Positions 6,365 through 8,385 of a DNA stretch of 8,385 bases are shown here, piece by piece. The notes beneath the pieces are model-generated. The model ran no database searches. It had not been told where the DNA came from and was given only the letters and a program-made list of their open reading frames with translations. This DNA is from JANLQX01 sp031381685 (GTDB lineage Bacteria > Actinomycetota > Acidimicrobiia > Acidimicrobiales > JANYDT01), in contig JANMYF010000281.1 of the NCBI GenBank assembly GCA_031381685.1, positions 1 through 8,385 on the forward strand. Direction: 5' to 3'. How positions within the stretch are numbered: the stretch's first letter is position 1; the number at the start of each line of letters is the position of its first letter. The translations under genes and the position numbers were made by a program.

Positions 6365-7084
6365 TCAGTAGCCGACACCGAAAGCCGTCCAGATTCCATC
6401 GGGGCCGATGATCAGCCGGAAGTCCTTGTAGACGCCCTTGAAGCGAGTGGCTTCGATGTCCTCTGGCCGGAAGCCGAGCGTGGCGAGGGCCAGGAGGTCC
6501 TGTTCGTTCCACTCGGCCGGGTCCTTCGTGGCCAGATACGGCCAGACGGTGTTCCCCCGCTTGTCGACGGTGGGCGCAAGGTCGAGCAGGGTGACCATCC
6601 GGGCGAGTGCGTCGGGGCCGCCTTCGTCGAACTCCTTCTGCCACTGTTCGGCCGGTCGCCGCTCGCCGACGAAGCCCCACCGGAACCGCCGATCGCCGAT
6701 GATCGCTTTGATCGTTGCGTAGTCGCGGACGATCGCCGCGTCGTAGATCGCCTTCGCGGTTTCGGCGGCGTCGGAATCGACCGTCGACCCATCGGTGGTC
6801 GTGAGTATGGGCCCGGCACCGTGGGGAATCGTGTTGGTGGGCGCAATCGTCGTCGTGGTCGTGGTCGTGGACGTGGTCGACGAGGTCGTCGTCGGAGCAA
6901 CCGTGGTGGTTGGCACTGCGAGTGTGGTGACCACTGCCGGCACGGTCGACGCGGCGACGCCGATGTCGGTCGACGGCACCGGACCCGTCTCGGCGCTCGA
7001 ACCCGTGCAGCCGGAAAAGGCCAGAGCGGCGAGGATCGCGCCGGCAATCGCACGGCGGCAATCGGTCGTGATGCGGTCGTGCAT
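6365..7084 (-). CDS. Thr-rich secreted lipoprotein of unknown function
   Basis: This 239-residue protein carries a lipoprotein signal peptide: a basic start (MHDRITTDCRR), a hydrophobic stretch (AIAGAILAALAF), then a lipobox FSGC with C26 as the lipidated residue. F at -3 is uncommon but allowed. Residues 52-87 form an unstructured Thr/Val/Pro-rich linker with runs such as TSSTTSTTTTTTTI, which would hold a C-terminal domain away from the membrane. That domain (about 105-239) contains KAIYDAAIVRDYATIKAIIG and ends in DFRLIIGPDGIWTAFGVGY; I do not recognise it, though the pattern could suit an NTF2-like or other small alpha+beta fold. The start at 7084 is supported by GAGGG seven bases upstream and by the signal peptide beginning there. 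It lies two bases after the rph stop and 12 before rdgB, so it is within the operon. Its link to the two nucleotide enzymes is unclear. Confidence 0.82.
   Translation of the reverse strand: MHDRITTDCRRAIAGAILAALAFSGCTGSSAETGPVPSTDIGVAASTVPAVVTTLAVPTTTVAPTTTSSTTSTTTTTTTIAPTNTIPHGAGPILTTTDGSTVDSDAAETAKAIYDAAIVRDYATIKAIIGDRRFRWGFVGERRPAEQWQKEFDEGGPDALARMVTLLDLAPTVDKRGNTVWPYLATKDPAEWNEQDLLALATLGFRPEDIEATRFKGVYKDFRLIIGPDGIWTAFGVGY
6844..6931 (-). repeat. Low-complexity Thr-codon tract in the lipoprotein
   Basis: A GTGGTC/GTCGTC-type triplet tract on the plus strand encodes the Thr-rich linker of the lipoprotein (about residues 52-80). Such tracts change length easily by replication slippage. Other frames through it give His/Asp-rich or Arg/Gly-rich strings that are not real proteins. 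Confidence 0.7.
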
Positions 7085-7086
7085 CG

Positions 7087-7830
7087 TCACGCCCTCGGCG
7101 ACGGTGCGGTCGCGAGCACCTCGGCCTGCAGCGCGCTTATCACCGTGATGCCGCCTTCGGCGAGGTTCATCAGCGCATCGAGCTCGGCCCGGGTGAACGT
7201 CTTGCCCTCGGCCGTGCCCTGTACTTCGGCGAAACGGCCGTCGCCGGTCATGACGACGTTCATGTCGACTTCGGCGGTCGAGTCCTCGCTGTAGTCGAGG
7301 TCGCACATCGGCGTGCCACGGACCATGCCGACGGAGATTGCCGCGCAGGACGTGACCAGTGGATGGGTCTTGATCGCTCCGCTCTGGACCAGGCGGGTGC
7401 AGGCATCGTGGAGCGCCACGTAGGCGCCGCAGATACTGGCCGTGCGTGTACCACCGTCGGCCTGGAGGACGTCGCAGTCGAGCACGATCTGGCGCTCCCC
7501 GAGCGCACGCATGTCGGTGACTCCACGCAGCGCACGTCCGATGAGTCGCTGGATCTCCTGGGTGCGCCCCGACTGCTTGCCCTTGGCCGCCTCTCGGTTG
7601 TTACGCTCGGGGGTGGCACCGGGGAGCATCGAGTATTCGGCGGTGACCCACCCCTTGCCGCTGTTCTTCATCCAGCGCGGCACGTCTTCGTCGATCGAAG
7701 CAGTGCACAGCACCCGGGTGCGCCCGAAGGTCACGAGGACCGATCCGGCGGCGAACTCGGTGTAGTCGCGCACGAAGCTGACCGGTCGGGGATCAGCAGG
7801 GGAACGGTCATAGCTACGCACGGTGAACAC
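7087..7830 (-). CDS. rph: RNase PH, complete copy
   Basis: RNase PH is a phosphate-dependent 3'-5' exoribonuclease that trims tRNA 3' ends and other stable RNAs; it works as a hexamer. The 247-residue product shows the family signatures: DPRPVSFVRDYTEFAAGSVLVTFG near the start, GWVTAEYSMLPGAT (60-73), SGRTQEIQRLIGRALR (87-102) with the phosphate-site Arg at 89, DCDVLQADGGTRTASI (118-133) with Thr128/Arg129 matching the known phosphate ligands, and EVQGTAEG (202-209). GTG 7830 is chosen because TAGCCT (7844-7839) lies eight bases upstream and the sequence before it no longer looks like protein; GTG 7821 is possible. It is the first gene of the operon with the lipoprotein and rdgB, and its stop overlaps the next gene's ribosome-binding zone. 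The N-terminal half is repeated in inverted orientation at 8037-8385. Confidence 0.96.
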   Translation of the reverse strand: MFTVRSYDRSPADPRPVSFVRDYTEFAAGSVLVTFGRTRVLCTASIDEDVPRWMKNSGKGWVTAEYSMLPGATPERNNREAAKGKQSGRTQEIQRLIGRALRGVTDMRALGERQIVLDCDVLQADGGTRTASICGAYVALHDACTRLVQSGAIKTHPLVTSCAAISVGMVRGTPMCDLDYSEDSTAEVDMNVVMTGDGRFAEVQGTAEGKTFTRAELDALMNLAEGGITVISALQAEVLATAPSPRA

Positions 7831-7892
7831 GGCCGTCGAGGCTAGAGGATGCCCAGCCCCCATCCCGGTCCATTGGGAGAGAGGTTGCCCCC
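7482..7892 (-). repeat. Left arm of a large imperfect inverted repeat
   Basis: This stretch is the inverted counterpart of 7975-8385 without any gap: paired positions add up to 15867. In the coding part 27 of 349 bases differ; in the 62-base upstream part about seven differ. The longest perfect tract is 56 bases (7745-7800 with 8067-8122), and another of 44 bases spans the promoter and start (7811-7854 with 8013-8056). Similarity stops abruptly at 7892. Confidence 0.93.
7839..7844 (-). promoter_or_regulatory. -10 box of the rph operon
   Basis: TAGCCT, read on the minus strand, sits eight bases before the rph GTG and has the same hexamer as the minus-strand box at 4680-4675. No ribosome binding site is present, consistent with a leaderless or nearly leaderless mRNA. 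No convincing -35 box is visible 16-18 bases upstream. The box is identical in the second copy (8023-8028). Confidence 0.45.
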
Positions 7893-7967
7893 ATAAATGG
7901 GGGTAGGACACCTCCTATCGGCGTTGGGAGGTGATTGGCCGCACGGCGGCCCCGGCGCAGCGCCGGG
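7888..7967. other. Cluster of hairpins at the centre of the inverted repeat
   Basis: Four hairpins follow one another in the unique spacer between the arms: CCCCCAT / ATGGGGG (7888-7903), CACCTCC / GGAGGTG (7909-7915 with 7927-7933), GGCCGC-ACG-GCGGCC (7937-7951) and CCCGGCG-CAG-CGCCGGG (7951-7967). The last resembles a GC-rich terminator but has no U-tract in either direction. As the flanking genes point away from here, no terminator is expected, unless the spacer is the remnant of other gene ends. Confidence 0.65.
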
Positions 7968-8022
7968 CCAGCCTGGGGGCAACCTCTCTCCCGATGGACC
8001 CGATCGGGTGCCGGGCATCCTC

Positions 8023-8028
8023 TAGCCT
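8023..8028 (+). promoter_or_regulatory. -10 box of the second rph copy
   Basis: TAGCCT lies eight bases before GTG 8037, exactly as in the first copy. The surrounding 44 bases are identical between the two copies, so if one promoter works the other should as well. Confidence 0.42.
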
Positions 8029-8036
8029 CGACGGCC

Positions 8037-8385
8037 GTGTTCACCGTGCGTAGCTACGACCGTTCTCCTGCTGATCCCCGACCGGTCAGCTTCGTGCGCG
8101 ACTACACCGAGTTCGCCGCCGGGTCTGTGCTCGTGACGTTCGGACGCACCCGGGTGCTGTGCACCGCGTCTATCGACGAGGACGTCCCGCGCTGGATGAA
8201 GAACAGCGGCAAGGGCTGGGTCACGGCCGAATACTCGATGCTCCCCGGCGCCACCCCCGAGCGCAACAATCGTGAAGCGGCGAAGGGCAAGCAGTCGGGA
8301 CGCACCCAGGAGATCCAGCGCCTCATCGGACGCGCGCTGCGTGGAGTCACCGACATGAGGGCGCTCGGAGAGCGACAGATCGTGC
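8037..8385 (+). CDS. rph: RNase PH, second copy, 3' end missing
   Basis: The first 116 codons of a second rph gene run off the window end. The protein is identical to the first 116 residues of the copy at 7830-7087, from VFTVRSYDRS to ALGERQIV, including the SGRTQEIQRLIGRALR active-site segment. Yet 26 of 116 codons differ (27 bases), all synonymously; one Arg codon changes from CGT to AGG. There is no frameshift or stop, so it is an intact gene as far as it can be seen. It is transcribed away from the first copy across a 206-bp intergenic region. Two rph genes in one bacterium would be unusual, and this pattern of silent divergence is what one sees between the same gene in two related strains. 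It may therefore be an assembly join rather than a true paralogue. Confidence 0.85.
   Translation, partial: MFTVRSYDRSPADPRPVSFVRDYTEFAAGSVLVTFGRTRVLCTASIDEDVPRWMKNSGKGWVTAEYSMLPGATPERNNREAAKGKQSGRTQEIQRLIGRALRGVTDMRALGERQIV

Larger units (their letters stand above)
7975..8385 (+). repeat. Right arm of the inverted repeat, cut by window end
   Basis: This is the mirror of 7482-7892 and runs to the last base, so the true length of the repeat is unknown. It begins with the 18-base block GGGGGCAACCTCTCTCCC, which is identical in the left arm, then a more variable stretch, the TAGCCT promoter box, and the rph start. That even the upstream promoter region is included shows the repeat is not limited to the gene. 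Confidence 0.93.

Noticed and set aside
6021..7061. His/Asp-rich minus-strand frame resembling a metal-binding protein (HDHDHDDD string)
   Set aside because: It is another frame of the Thr-codon tract of the lipoprotein and runs through rdgB out of frame; the His/Asp run is produced by the triplet repeat.
6098..7294. 398-codon plus-strand frame with an RGRGRGRRGRR segment resembling an RNA-binding region
   Set aside because: It lies opposite rdgB, the lipoprotein and rph; the Arg/Gly run is again the repeat tract read on the other strand.
7831..8036. Insertion sequence or transposon end explaining the inverted repeat
   Set aside because: There is no transposase, no target-site duplication is seen, and the repeated DNA is a housekeeping gene with its promoter.
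1..8385. CRISPR array, tRNA or rRNA gene, or phage/defence module
   Set aside because: I found no regularly spaced repeats, no tRNA-like arm pattern, no rRNA sequence, and no gene of a known defence or phage family.

Overview
The window looks like chromosomal DNA from a high-GC actinobacterium, probably near the Acidimicrobiia. The evidence is GC-rich third codon positions, an SCO6745-type protein (a family I know mainly from actinobacteria), an rph-to-rdgB gene order common in that phylum, and several starts that look leaderless (a TANNNT -10 box six to eight bases before ATG/GTG). The lineage is an inference. The odd length suggests the window may be a whole contig: it starts inside one gene and ends inside another.

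Layout. 1-429 (-): 5'-terminal part of a TetR-type repressor. 570-1727 (+): ferritin-like/AurF-like diiron protein, transcribed divergently from the repressor; the space between them holds a promoter with a palindrome in its spacer. 1728-1893: gap with a striking 76-nt nested stem-loop. 1894-2808 (+): SCO6745-family protein. 2913-3635 (+): HAD-superfamily hydrolase. 3676-4668 (-): protein of unknown function, convergent with the HAD gene. 4691-5725 (+): D-threonine aldolase/DSD1-type PLP enzyme, divergent from the unknown gene across 22 bp in which two -10 boxes share one TA step. 5732-7830 (-): operon rph - secreted lipoprotein - rdgB, ending 6 bp from the aldolase stop. 7831-8036: intergenic fold-back region. 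8037-8385 (+): start of a second rph copy, cut by the window end.

How the genes work together. The repressor probably controls the diiron gene. Rph (tRNA 3' trimming) and RdgB (removal of non-canonical purine NTPs) are housekeeping functions that often sit together; here a Thr-rich lipoprotein gene lies between them. The PLP enzyme, HAD hydrolase and unknown protein have no evident shared pathway.

The strangest feature is the right end. The last 411 bases are an inverted copy of 7482-7892, with 27 base differences in the coding part, all synonymous, so the two RNase PH proteins are identical over all 116 residues visible. This is either a real inverted gene duplication or, I think more likely, a join between two related strains made during assembly. 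I see no convincing evidence of a new defence or mobile system.
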